A model generated the notes under the pieces. That model searched no databases. It was not told the origin of the DNA and saw only the letters and a list, made by a program, of their open reading frames with translations. This document shows, piece after piece, positions 1-7,451 of a DNA stretch of 8,737 nt. Origin of the DNA: Flavobacterium sp. (GTDB lineage: Bacteria; Bacteroidota; Bacteroidia; Flavobacteriales; Flavobacteriaceae); assembly GCF_003525665.1 (NCBI RefSeq), contig NZ_DQDX01000060.1, positions 1-8,737 of the forward strand. The letters are read 5' to 3'. The position numbers and the translations under genes are program-made. Position 1 is the first letter of the stretch. Every line of letters begins with the position of its first letter.

Positions 1-2512
1 CTTGAATGCTTTCAAATCATTAATTCAAAATGCTCCAAATGATTTGTCAGGAATTACATCAAATGTGGTTGTTCCTTTTCCAAATTCGAATGGCGTTATT
101 GAAAATTATATTGTTTACGATGCTCCAGTAATGGAAGAAGGTTTGGCAATTAAATTTCCAGGCATAAAATCGTACATCGCAAAAGGAATTAACAATCCAA
201 AAACTACGTTGCGTTTTAGTGTGACCGAATTTGGGTTACACGTTATGTCGGTTTCTGGTGATTTAGGTACATATTACATTGACACTTACACAAAGGATTT
301 GAATAACTATATTGTTTATAACAGAAAAGATATAACAAGTCCAAGAAACTTTGGTTGTTTAACTGATGAAAGTGAATTAACATTAGATCAAGGTAAATTT
401 TCTACTAATGAAACTATGATTAATGATGGTAATTTTAGACAATATCGTTTAGCTATTACTTGTACAGTTGAGTATGCTGCTTTCCATTTAACAGCGGCTG
501 GAACTCCAGCTTCAGCAACTTTAGCACAGAAAAAAGCAGTCGTATTATCAGCAATGGTTGTTAGTATGACAAGATTAAATGGTGTTTACGAAAGAGAAAT
601 GTCTTTAAGAATGAATCTTATAGCTAACAATGATTTAATTATTTTTATCGATTCGGATGCGTTTACAAATTCTCCAGCGATGATTAATGAAATTCAAACA
701 GTTGTTGATACAGCAATTGGATCGGCTAATTATGACATGGGTCACGGTTTTTGTACTACCGATTCAGGAGTTGCACAACTTTCATCTGTTTGTAATAATA
801 CTGGTACAAATGCAAACGGTAAAGCAAGAGGAATTACAGGTCAATTAAATCCAGTAGGAGATCCATTTGATATTGACTATACCGCTCATGAAATGGGACA
901 CCAATGGGGTGCATCTCATACACAAAATAATAATTGTAATCGTTCGCCAGATTCAGCTTATGAGCCAGGTAGTGCAAGTACAATAATGGGTTATGCGGGT
1001 ATTTGTGCGCCTAACGTTCAAAGTAATTCTAATGATTATTTCCACGCGAGAAGTATTTTACAAATGACAACCTTTGTTTTAAGTGGTGGTACTTGTGGTG
1101 CGGTTACTGCGAACGGAAATACAGCACCTGTTGTTCAAGCCGGTGTAGATTATACTATTCCAAGAGGTACAGCTTTTATTTTAAAAGGTGCTGCAACTGA
1201 TGCAAATGGTGATGCATTAACTTATTGCTGGGAACAATATAACCTCCAAACCGCTGCTTCAACAACGCCACCTTTAAGTACTGCAACTACAGGTCCAAAC
1301 TTTAGATCGGTATCACCAAGCGCTTCACCAAATAGATACATGCCAAGGTTTGCTGATGTTTTGCAAGGAAATTTAACGCCGACTTGGGAAGTTGTTCCTA
1401 ATGTGGCTAGAACTATGAATTTTGCTTTAACAGTTAGAGATAATAGAGCAGGTGGTGGAATGACCAACAGAGATGATATGGTTGTAAACGTTGCTACCGT
1501 TGGACCATTCCAAATTACTAGTCCAAGTGTAGATAATACATCATGGCCAGTTGGTTCAACTCAAACTATAACATGGGACGTTGCAGGAACAACTGCAAAT
1601 GGAATCAATACTGCCAATGTAAATATTTTAATTTCTACGGATGGTGGAACTACATTTAATACATTAGTTGCAAATACACCTAATGATGGTTCTCAGGTAA
1701 TAACTGCGCCAGGTACAGCAACGCCAAATTGTAGAATTATGATTGAAGCTGTTGGAAATATATTCTATGCACTTTCTAAAAATATTGCAGTTGGATATGT
1801 AATATCAAATACTTGTAATACTTATACAATGAATACTGGTTTTGCCATTCCAGATAATACTACAGCGTATACTTTCAGTTCAATTAATGTGCCAACAACA
1901 TCAAATATTTCAGATGTAAACTTAGCTGTAAATTTAACACATACTTATGTTTCTGATCTTCAAGTTGTTTTAGAAGGACCAATGCTTCCAACAACGCAAT
2001 CAACAGTTTTCAATAGATCTTGTACAAGCAATGATAATATTAATGCAACATTTGATGACCAAGGTGCTGCTTTAGTTTGTGCCCCAACTATAACAGGTAC
2101 TGTAGTTCCAGCATCATCCTTGTCGGTATTTAATGGTTTAAACCCAAATGGGAACTGGCGTGTTGGTGTAAGAGATTTAGCTGCGGATGACACTGGAAAT
2201 GTTGTTTCTTATACTTTAACAGTTTGTGGTCAAACAGCTGCATTAGCCTTAGAAAATTTCGGTTTAGATAACTTTAGTTTGTATCCAAACCCAAACAACG
2301 GAACTTTTAATATTAAATTTAATTCATCTTCAAACAATGAAATTAAAGTGGGAGTTGTTGATATGAGAGGTAGACAAATTTTTAATAAATCGTACTCTAA
2401 TACGGGTTTAATTGATCAAAATCTACAATTAGACAGTGTTCAAGCTGGAGTGTATCTTGTAACTGTTCAAGATGGAAACAGAAAAGAGGTTAAGAAAATT
2501 GTTGTAGAATAA
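1..2512 (+). CDS. Secreted reprolysin-like zinc metalloprotease with P-domain and T9SS sorting domain (5' partial, paralogue 1)
   Basis: The gene runs in from the left edge. The TTG at position 2 is not a start: it matches Leu54 of the downstream paralogue, so about 53 residues (signal peptide and start of the prodomain) are missing. Numbering the visible protein from that codon, residues 1 to ~145 are prodomain with a lone Cys119 in an FGCL motif. The mature catalytic domain probably begins near RQYRLAI (146-152). The zinc site HEMGHQWGASH lies at 296-306, with Glu297 as the likely general base, and a Met-turn TIMGYAG follows (Met329). Ig/PKD-like modules span ~375-600 and a proprotein-convertase P-domain-like module ~605-743. 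A type A T9SS sorting domain occupies ~757-836 (YPNPNNG start, KKIVVE end). By family knowledge, such proteins cross the outer membrane through the type IX system and are released or surface-anchored. The substrate is unknown. A hairpin terminator follows 18 nt after the stop. Confidence 0.93.
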   Translation, partial: LNAFKSLIQNAPNDLSGITSNVVVPFPNSNGVIENYIVYDAPVMEEGLAIKFPGIKSYIAKGINNPKTTLRFSVTEFGLHVMSVSGDLGTYYIDTYTKDLNNYIVYNRKDITSPRNFGCLTDESELTLDQGKFSTNETMINDGNFRQYRLAITCTVEYAAFHLTAAGTPASATLAQKKAVVLSAMVVSMTRLNGVYEREMSLRMNLIANNDLIIFIDSDAFTNSPAMINEIQTVVDTAIGSANYDMGHGFCTTDSGVAQLSSVCNNTGTNANGKARGITGQLNPVGDPFDIDYTAHEMGHQWGASHTQNNNCNRSPDSAYEPGSASTIMGYAGICAPNVQSNSNDYFHARSILQMTTFVLSGGTCGAVTANGNTAPVVQAGVDYTIPRGTAFILKGAATDANGDALTYCWEQYNLQTAASTTPPLSTATTGPNFRSVSPSASPNRYMPRFADVLQGNLTPTWEVVPNVARTMNFALTVRDNRAGGGMTNRDDMVVNVATVGPFQITSPSVDNTSWPVGSTQTITWDVAGTTANGINTANVNILISTDGGTTFNTLVANTPNDGSQVITAPGTATPNCRIMIEAVGNIFYALSKNIAVGYVISNTCNTYTMNTGFAIPDNTTAYTFSSINVPTTSNISDVNLAVNLTHTYVSDLQVVLEGPMLPTTQSTVFNRSCTSNDNINATFDDQGAALVCAPTITGTVVPASSLSVFNGLNPNGNWRVGVRDLAADDTGNVVSYTLTVCGQTAALALENFGLDNFSLYPNPNNGTFNIKFNSSSNNEIKVGVVDMRGRQIFNKSYSNTGLIDQNLQLDSVQAGVYLVTVQDGNRKEVKKIVVE

Positions 2513-2529
2513 TTTTCAAATATCTAAAT

Positions 2530-2561
2530 AAAAAAAGGGTTCGCAATGCGAATCCTTTTTT
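2530..2561 (+). terminator. Rho-independent terminator after protease paralogue 1
   Basis: A 14-bp hairpin has arms 2531-2544 and 2548-2561, loop AAT and one G-T wobble. The GC-containing core is GGGTTCGC/GCGAATCC, flanked by an A-run on the left and a T-run on the right. It lies 18 nt after the stop codon. The A/T symmetry would allow termination on either strand, but only the + strand has a gene ending here. It suggests that the two protease genes are not one simple operon. Confidence 0.9.
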
Positions 2562-2621
2562 ATCTATAATTCAGAATAACTTAGAATTTGTTAAAATTTA
2601 TTTAAAATGAACAATATTTTA

Positions 2622-2629
2622 TAGATTTG
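2622..2629 (+). promoter_or_regulatory. Putative -7 element (TAGATTTG) for protease paralogue 2
   Basis: TAGATTTG matches the Bacteroidetes -7 consensus TAnnTTTG exactly and lies 22 nt before the ATG, giving a predicted leader of about 15-20 nt. The -33 region is weak: only TTTA-like tracts occur at a suitable distance (2597-2604). Together with the terminator upstream, this supports separate transcription of the second protease gene. Confidence 0.5.
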
Positions 2630-2651
2630 CTAAAATTAAACTCAAATAAAT

Positions 2652-5336
2652 ATGAAAAAGAAATTACTCTTTTCAATTGCTCTAACCGTTGTTTTCTTTT
2701 CAGGGTTTTCACAAAATCTTTGGAATAAAACTACAGAAGAGCGATTAAGTACATTGACTAAATTTGATCGTGCTACAGTACCAACTGAATTCAACTTGTA
2801 TTCGCTTGACTTGAATGCTTTCAAATCATTATTACAAAATGCTCCAAATGACCAATCGGGAATTACTTCAAATGTTGTTGTTCCTTTTCCAAACTCTAAT
2901 GGAGTTATTGAAAATTATATTGTTTATGATGCTCCTGTAATGGAGGAAGGATTGGCAATTAAATTTCCTGGAATTAAATCTTACATTGCAAAAGGTGTTG
3001 ATAATCCAAAAACTACATTACGTTTTAGTGTAACTGATTTTGGATTACATGCCATGTCAGTTACTAGTGATTTAGGTACTTATTACATCGATACTTATAC
3101 TAAAGACTTAAACAACTATATCATTTATAATAGAAAAAATATAGTGAGTCCTAGAAGTTTTGGTTGTCTAACAAATGAAAGTGAATTTTCATTAGATCAA
3201 GGTAAATTCTCTACAGACGAAACGATGATTAACGATGGTAACTTTAGACAATATCGTTTAGCTATTGCTTGTACAGTGGAGTATTCTGCTTTCCATTTAA
3301 ATGCTGCTGGAACTCCAGCTTCTGCAACTTTGGCACAGAAAAAAGCAGTTGTATTATCGGCAATGGTTGTAAGTATGACCAGATTGAATGGTGTTTATGA
3401 AAGAGAAATGTCTTTAAGAATGAACCTTGTTGCTAACAACAATTTAATTATTTTTATTGATGCAGATGATTTCACAAATTCACCTGCTATGCTTGATGAG
3501 ATTCAGCCAATAGTTGATTCAGCAATTGGATCATCTAATTATGATATTGGTCACGGTTTTTGTACCACTGATTCTGGGATAGCTCAACTGGGCTCTGTTT
3601 GTGGAAGTGGTAAAGCTAGAGGAATAACAGGTCAACTAAGTCCAGTAGGAGATCCATTTGATATTGACTATACAGCTCACGAAATGGGACACCAGTGGGG
3701 TGCATCTCATACACAAAATAATAATTGTAATCGTTCAGCAGATTCAGCTTATGAACCAGGAAGTGCAAGTACTATAATGGGTTATGCTGGAATATGTGCG
3801 CCTAATGTGCAAAGCAATTCTAATGATTATTTTCATGCTAGAAGTATTTTTCAAATGAGTGCATTTGTACTTGGCGGTGGAGCGTGCGCAACAGTTACTG
3901 CTAACGGAAATACAGCTCCTGTAGTTCAAGCTGGTGTAGATTATACTATTCCAAGAGGTACAGCTTTTGTTTTAAAAGGCGCTGCAACTGATGCCAATGG
4001 TGATGCTTTAACTTATTGCTGGGAACAATATAACCTCCAAACCGCTGCTTCAACAACGCCACCTTTAAATACAGCAACTACAGGTCCAAACTTTAGATCA
4101 GTTTCTCCAAGTGCTTCGCCAAATAGATATATGCCAAGATTTGAAGATGTTTTACAAGGGAATTTAGCTCCAACATGGGAAGTTGTTCCTAACGTTGCTA
4201 GAACTATGAATTTTGCATTAACTGTTAGAGATAATAGAGCAGGTGGTGGAATGACAAACAGAGATGATATGGTTGTAAATGTTTCTAGTGTTGGGCCATT
4301 TATAGTTACAAATCCAAGTGTTGAAAATACATCGTGGTCTCCAGGATCAACACAAACTTTAACATGGGATGTTGCAGGTACAACAGCAAACGGTATTAAT
4401 ACAGCAAACGTAAATATTTTAGTGTCTACAGATGCTGGTGCTACATTTACAACACTATTGGCTAATACGCCTAACGATGGAACACAATCTGTTACAATGC
4501 CAAGTGTTTCTGCGCCTTATTGTAGAATTATTGTTGAGTCTGTAGGTAATATATTTTATGCAGTATCAAAATCATTTTCTTTAGGATATCAAGTAAGTAC
4601 TGTTGTGACTTGTAATAATTATACAGCTTCGCCGGCTACGCCAATTACAGCTCAAGATCCACTATCATGGCAAATTGTTGGTCAGGTTTCAGTGCCAGAT
4701 AATTTTGTTATTTCTGATATGAATGTTTCTTTAAATATTACACATACAAAAATTAATGATTTATATGTTGGTGTATTGCCTCCAGGTGCTACAACAGTTG
4801 GACAAATCCGAATTTTGTATCAACAAGGATGCTCATCATTTTTATCAAGTAATATGGTTACTACTTTTGATGATGCTGGTGCAAATCTTAATTGTGCAGG
4901 TATAGCAGGTTCAAATACTTACAAACCATTAAATACTTTAAGCGCTTTTAACGGAACAAGTTCATTAGGAAATTGGAGAATTGCAATTGCAGACGTTGCA
5001 GTTCCAAATGACGGAACATTAAACAGTTTTACATTTAATATATGTTCATCTACAACGACTGTGACATTAGCAAACGATGATTTCGAAATTAAAGATTTTG
5101 TGGTTTATCCAAATCCAAATAATGGAGATTTCAATGTGAAGTTCAGTTCTAATTCAAATGAAGAAATTAAAATTGCAGTTCATGATATGAGAGGAAGAGA
5201 AATCTTCAATAGATCTTATGCTAATACTGGTTTTATTGATCAAAATTTACAATTGGATGATGTTCAAGCTGGTGTTTATCTTGTAACTGTTCAAGATGGA
5301 AATAGAAAAGAAGTTAAGAAAATTGTTGTTGAGTAA
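2652..5336 (+). CDS. Secreted reprolysin-like zinc metalloprotease with P-domain and T9SS sorting domain (paralogue 2)
   Basis: This is a complete protein of 894 residues. The ATG is the natural start because it opens directly into a Sec signal peptide (MKKK, hydrophobic stretch ~5-18, likely cleavage near GFSQ, 18-21). The leader is A-rich with no Shine-Dalgarno sequence, as is usual in Bacteroidetes. The prodomain (~22-198) contains lone Cys172 in FGCL. The catalytic domain carries HEMGHQWGASH at 343-353 (Glu344 catalytic, three zinc His) and Met376 in the Met-turn TIMGYAG. Ig/PKD-like modules span ~420-645, a P-domain-like module ~650-797, and the T9SS type A sorting domain ~815-894. By hand count, residues 54-317 are about 88% identical to paralogue 1, and the sorting domains are also close. 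The P-domain region is much less similar and this copy lacks six residues near 316-321. It is probably an extracellular protease activated by prodomain removal; its substrate cannot be inferred. Confidence 0.95.
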   Translation: MKKKLLFSIALTVVFFSGFSQNLWNKTTEERLSTLTKFDRATVPTEFNLYSLDLNAFKSLLQNAPNDQSGITSNVVVPFPNSNGVIENYIVYDAPVMEEGLAIKFPGIKSYIAKGVDNPKTTLRFSVTDFGLHAMSVTSDLGTYYIDTYTKDLNNYIIYNRKNIVSPRSFGCLTNESEFSLDQGKFSTDETMINDGNFRQYRLAIACTVEYSAFHLNAAGTPASATLAQKKAVVLSAMVVSMTRLNGVYEREMSLRMNLVANNNLIIFIDADDFTNSPAMLDEIQPIVDSAIGSSNYDIGHGFCTTDSGIAQLGSVCGSGKARGITGQLSPVGDPFDIDYTAHEMGHQWGASHTQNNNCNRSADSAYEPGSASTIMGYAGICAPNVQSNSNDYFHARSIFQMSAFVLGGGACATVTANGNTAPVVQAGVDYTIPRGTAFVLKGAATDANGDALTYCWEQYNLQTAASTTPPLNTATTGPNFRSVSPSASPNRYMPRFEDVLQGNLAPTWEVVPNVARTMNFALTVRDNRAGGGMTNRDDMVVNVSSVGPFIVTNPSVENTSWSPGSTQTLTWDVAGTTANGINTANVNILVSTDAGATFTTLLANTPNDGTQSVTMPSVSAPYCRIIVESVGNIFYAVSKSFSLGYQVSTVVTCNNYTASPATPITAQDPLSWQIVGQVSVPDNFVISDMNVSLNITHTKINDLYVGVLPPGATTVGQIRILYQQGCSSFLSSNMVTTFDDAGANLNCAGIAGSNTYKPLNTLSAFNGTSSLGNWRIAIADVAVPNDGTLNSFTFNICSSTTTVTLANDDFEIKDFVVYPNPNNGDFNVKFSSNSNEEIKIAVHDMRGREIFNRSYANTGFIDQNLQLDDVQAGVYLVTVQDGNRKEVKKIVVE

Positions 5337-5352
5337 TCGCAATGACTTATAG

Positions 5353-5380
5353 AAAAAGCCCAACATTTGTTGGGCTTTTT
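5353..5380. terminator. Bidirectional intrinsic terminator between convergent genes
   Basis: A 12-bp perfect stem (arms 5353-5364 and 5369-5380) closes a four-base ATTT loop. Its core GCCCAAC/GTTGGGC is flanked by A5 on the left and a T-run on the right (T5 in the stem, continuing to 5381). It lies 16 nt after the protease stop on the + strand and 22 nt after the lipoprotein stop on the - strand, so it can end both convergent transcripts. Confidence 0.92.
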
Positions 5381-5402
5381 TGTTGTTTATAATTTACTAA
5401 GC

Positions 5403-5951
5403 TTAATTTTTGATTGTATAGTTTATAGTTTTTATTGTTTGTGGAACTTCACTAACTGTAAAATCTAATTTAAATTGAATTTGATTGTTTTTGTTTTCTA
5501 GCTCAAGATTGCCTTTACCAACTTTGTAAAAACCAGTTTGACCTCGGCAGAAGCAGAAGCGTCCGTAAAGCATTTTGGTACTTTGTAAAGTAAAATCGTT
5601 TTTGTTAATTACGGGTTCTGAATTGTCTATTTCAAAAACTATTTCTTCGCGATAGTCAGCATCTTGTAATCCTTTTGGAACGTTTCTTTCGTATTTATAA
5701 ATGATAATCGATTTGTCTGCATTGTCTTCGGCGCTGTAATAAACGGCTCCGATTTCATCGGTTAACACGTTCATGCTTTTGTTTTTTAAAACTTGAACGG
5801 TACATTTCCCATCCGTTGGGCAATCTGAGTTAATCGTTGACACAGTTTCTATCGTATTTAAATTAGCCTCTTTTTCTTTTGATGCCGTAGTTTTATTTGT
5901 GCAACAGCACGAGGTTAAAACTGCTATCGGAATAATAAGTAATTGTTTCAT
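5403..5951 (-). CDS. Putative lipoprotein of unknown function
   Basis: This gene is not recognised beyond being a predicted lipoprotein. The 182-residue product begins with a short signal peptide (MKQLLIIPIAVL) and a lipobox LTSC, with Cys15 as the likely lipidated residue followed by Cys16 and Cys17. Residues 18-40 look like a flexible linker rich in Thr, Lys, Glu and Asn. The folded part (~41-182) looks beta-rich. It contains Cys44 and Cys50 (CPTDGKC) and a striking FCFCRGQTGFYKVG stretch at 132-145. No acidic surface-export signal directly follows the lipobox Cys, so a periplasm-facing location is the simpler guess. The ATG lies 41 nt after the pth stop, so the two may share a transcript, although a weak promoter-like TACCTTTA occurs at 5971-5978. 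The bidirectional terminator lies just downstream. Confidence 0.85.
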   Translation of the reverse strand: MKQLLIIPIAVLTSCCCTNKTTASKEKEANLNTIETVSTINSDCPTDGKCTVQVLKNKSMNVLTDEIGAVYYSAEDNADKSIIIYKYERNVPKGLQDADYREEIVFEIDNSEPVINKNDFTLQSTKMLYGRFCFCRGQTGFYKVGKGNLELENKNNQIQFKLDFTVSEVPQTIKTINYTIKN

Positions 5952-5992
5952 TTTAAATTGTTTAAAAAAATAAAGGTACTAAAATAGATTTA

Positions 5993-6613
5993 TTATTTAC
6001 CATTAAATGTGTTCATAGTTTCATTTAATCCTGCTAAAGCAAATGATGTAATGATTTCTGAAGCCAATTCTAATCGTTCTTTTAAGTTGGTTTTTTCTTC
6101 TTCGCTCCATTCGCCAAGAACGTAATTTACTTGTTGTCCTTTTTTGAATTGGTCGCTTATCCCGAATCTGAAACGTGGATATTCGGTTGAATTTAATAGC
6201 AGTTGGATGTTTTTTAATCCGTTGTGGCCGCCATCACTTCCTTTGGTTTTTATTCTTATGGTTCCAAAGGAAAGGTTTAAATCGTCAGTAATTATAAGAA
6301 TATTTTCTTTAGGAATATTTTCTTTTTCCATCCAATATTTCACTGCTTTTCCGCTTAGGTTCATGAAGGTGTTTGGTTTTAAAAGAAGCAAGCTTCTTCC
6401 TTTAATTTTAAATTCGGCTACATCACCCAATTTTGCAGTTTGAAAGTTTATACTTTCTTTTCTAGCAAAATGGTCTAGTATTTTAAAGCCGATGTTGTGG
6501 CGCGTATTTACGTAATCTATGCCAATATTGCCTAAGCCAACGATAAGGAATTTCTTCATTGGGTCTATAATTTCTTGTTCTTTTTTATGGAATAATTTTG
6601 AAAACCAATTCAT
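5993..6613 (-). CDS. pth: Peptidyl-tRNA hydrolase
   Basis: This cytoplasmic enzyme cleaves the ester bond of peptidyl-tRNAs that drop off ribosomes and so recycles tRNA. From the ATG at 6613 the protein has 206 residues. An internal ATG at 6559 would give 188, close to the usual ~190. Numbered from that internal Met, the family motifs are VGLGN (Asn11), RHNIGF (His21, catalytic), KPNTFMNLSG (Met66, Asn67), TDDLNL (Asp92) and GGHNGLK (Asn113). These match E. coli Asn10, His20, Met67, Asp93 and Asn114. The 18-residue extension MNWFSKLFHKKE... resembles N-termini I recall for flavobacterial Pth, so the 6613 start is preferred. A longer TTG-initiated frame to 6658 is less likely. By known synteny, prs, rplY (ctc) and pth are neighbours in other phyla; here a terminator and an RNA-like element separate rplY from pth, so pth probably has its own promoter. 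Confidence 0.95.
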   Translation of the reverse strand: MNWFSKLFHKKEQEIIDPMKKFLIVGLGNIGIDYVNTRHNIGFKILDHFARKESINFQTAKLGDVAEFKIKGRSLLLLKPNTFMNLSGKAVKYWMEKENIPKENILIITDDLNLSFGTIRIKTKGSDGGHNGLKNIQLLLNSTEYPRFRFGISDQFKKGQQVNYVLGEWSEEEKTNLKERLELASEIITSFALAGLNETMNTFNGK

Positions 6614-6671
6614 GTGGTAAAAGTAAGATATTTGTTTTAAACGTGAAACTTTGTGCAAATGGATTACTAAC

Positions 6672-6740
6672 TAACCCTGATTGCAATGGAATCTCGTCTT
6701 TTGGGACGAGATGGAATGTAAAGCAGGAATAAGGATTGCT
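6672..6740 (+). ncRNA. Structured RNA element, probably flavo-1-like
   Basis: The + strand carries an ordered set of pairings: an outer helix CCTG (6676-6679) with CAGG (6724-6727), an 8-bp internal hairpin ATCTCGTC (6691-6698) with GACGAGAT (6705-6712), and a possible pseudoknot GCAAT (6683-6687) with ATTGC (6735-6739). The order of conserved blocks (CCCTGATTG, a TGGAATC-like block, a variable hairpin, AAAGCAGGA, then a downstream pairing block) resembles a repeated intergenic motif I recall from Flavobacterium genomes (AGCCCCGATTG...AAAGCGGGA). I believe it corresponds to the Rfam flavo-1 RNA of unknown function. The name is from memory. It is antisense in direction to its neighbours pth and rplY, so it needs its own promoter, and none is obvious upstream. 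Confidence 0.5.
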
Positions 6741-6768
6741 AGAATGCCCGAGCGGTTCGTTCCTAAAT

Positions 6769-6796
6769 AAAAAAAGCACCAGTTTCCTGATGCTTT
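6769..6796 (-). terminator. Intrinsic terminator of rplY
   Basis: Read on the - strand, a 10-bp hairpin (arms 6796-6787 and 6782-6773, AAAGCATCAG pairing with CTGGTGCTTT through one G-U wobble) has a GAAA loop and runs into seven T residues. It starts 21 nt after the rplY stop. On the + strand the wobble becomes a C-A mismatch and the T-run is interrupted, so the signal is directional. It should uncouple most pth transcription from prs-rplY. Confidence 0.85.
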
Positions 6797-6817
6797 CTTG
6801 TAGTGTATTTAAAGAAA

Positions 6818-7420
6818 TTATTTTTTCTTTTTTGCTCCTTTTTCTGCTTTTGCAGCTTCTTGAGCAGCTTTCATTGCAGCACGAGAGATCTTCACTTGAG
6901 CTACAACTGTATTGTCTGGGTGCATTAATTTGAAATTATCTGCAGCTAATTTAGTTACATATAATTTGTTACCCATTTGCAATTCTGAAATGTTTGCTTC
7001 AACGAAATCTGGAAGATTTTTTGGTAAAGCTTTCACTTTTAATCTTCTTTGATTTAAGTTTAACACACCTCCTAAAAGTACACCTGGAGAAGTTCCTGTA
7101 ATTTTAACTGGTACTTCCATGATGATTTCTTTGTCATCACTTAATTGGAAGAAGTCAATGTGTAAAATTGCATCACTTACTGGGTGAAACTGAATGTCTT
7201 GAAGAATTGCGTTGTAAGTTTTTCCATCCAAATCAATGGCAACTGTGTGCGCATTTGGAGTGTAAACCAAACTTTTGAAAGCTTTTGTTTCTGCTTGAAA
7301 ATGTACTGGTTGACTTCCTCCGTAAATAACGCAAGGAACCATTCCAGCATTACGTACCGCTTTGGTTGCTACCTTGCCCACGCTTTCTCTTTCTGATCCT
7401 TTAATTGAAATTGATTTCAT
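6818..7420 (-). CDS. rplY: 50S ribosomal protein L25 (CTC/TL5 type)
   Basis: This protein binds 5S rRNA in the large ribosomal subunit. The 200-residue product has the two-domain layout of the CTC/TL5 group rather than the short ~94-residue E. coli L25. The N-terminal L25 beta-barrel spans ~3-92, with the typical run GKVATKAVRNAGMVPCVIYG and later LQDIQFHPVSD...HIDFFQL. The C-terminal TL5 domain spans ~97-178, with EVPVKITGTSPGVLLGGVLN. An Ala/Lys-rich tail (181-200, ending KKKK) could give extra RNA affinity. The ATG at 7420 opens directly into the conserved MKSISIKG start. The gene lies 110 nt after prs on the same strand, and its product is the neighbour expected between prs and pth. The spacer from prs holds heptad repeats followed by a T-run, so the level of read-through from prs is uncertain. 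Confidence 0.96.
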   Translation of the reverse strand: MKSISIKGSERESVGKVATKAVRNAGMVPCVIYGGSQPVHFQAETKAFKSLVYTPNAHTVAIDLDGKTYNAILQDIQFHPVSDAILHIDFFQLSDDKEIIMEVPVKITGTSPGVLLGGVLNLNQRRLKVKALPKNLPDFVEANISELQMGNKLYVTKLAADNFKLMHPDNTVVAQVKISRAAMKAAQEAAKAEKGAKKKK

Positions 7421-7451
7421 TGTAAAATATATAATTAATAAAAAATTACTT

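Noticed and set aside
1222..1467. Open frame on the - strand inside the first protease gene (81 codons), and similar frames at 1960-2193, 2642-2824 and 3744-3929.
   Set aside because: They lie opposite clearly coding sequence, show no recognisable motifs and have no independent promoter or leader.
2..2512. Reading the first protease as a truncated or leaderless gene starting at TTG 2.
   Set aside because: Alignment with the second copy shows that the frame continues upstream beyond the window edge; the truncation is only from the window cut.
6144..6443. 99-codon + strand frame antisense to pth, and + strand frames at 6736-6933 and 7184-7396 antisense to rplY.
   Set aside because: The opposite strand encodes intact conserved proteins; these frames look like antisense shadows of them.
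6614..6658. Upstream extension of pth to a TTG start.
   Set aside because: The added residues are not family-like and an ATG in a better context lies at 6613.
6744..6760. TGCCCGAGCGGTTCG resembles the 5' part of a bacterial tRNA-Ser (D-arm), suggesting a tRNA fragment or attachment-site remnant.
   Set aside because: Only about 15 bases match, there is no acceptor stem, anticodon arm or T-arm nearby, and the bases can form a small hairpin of their own next to the RNA element.
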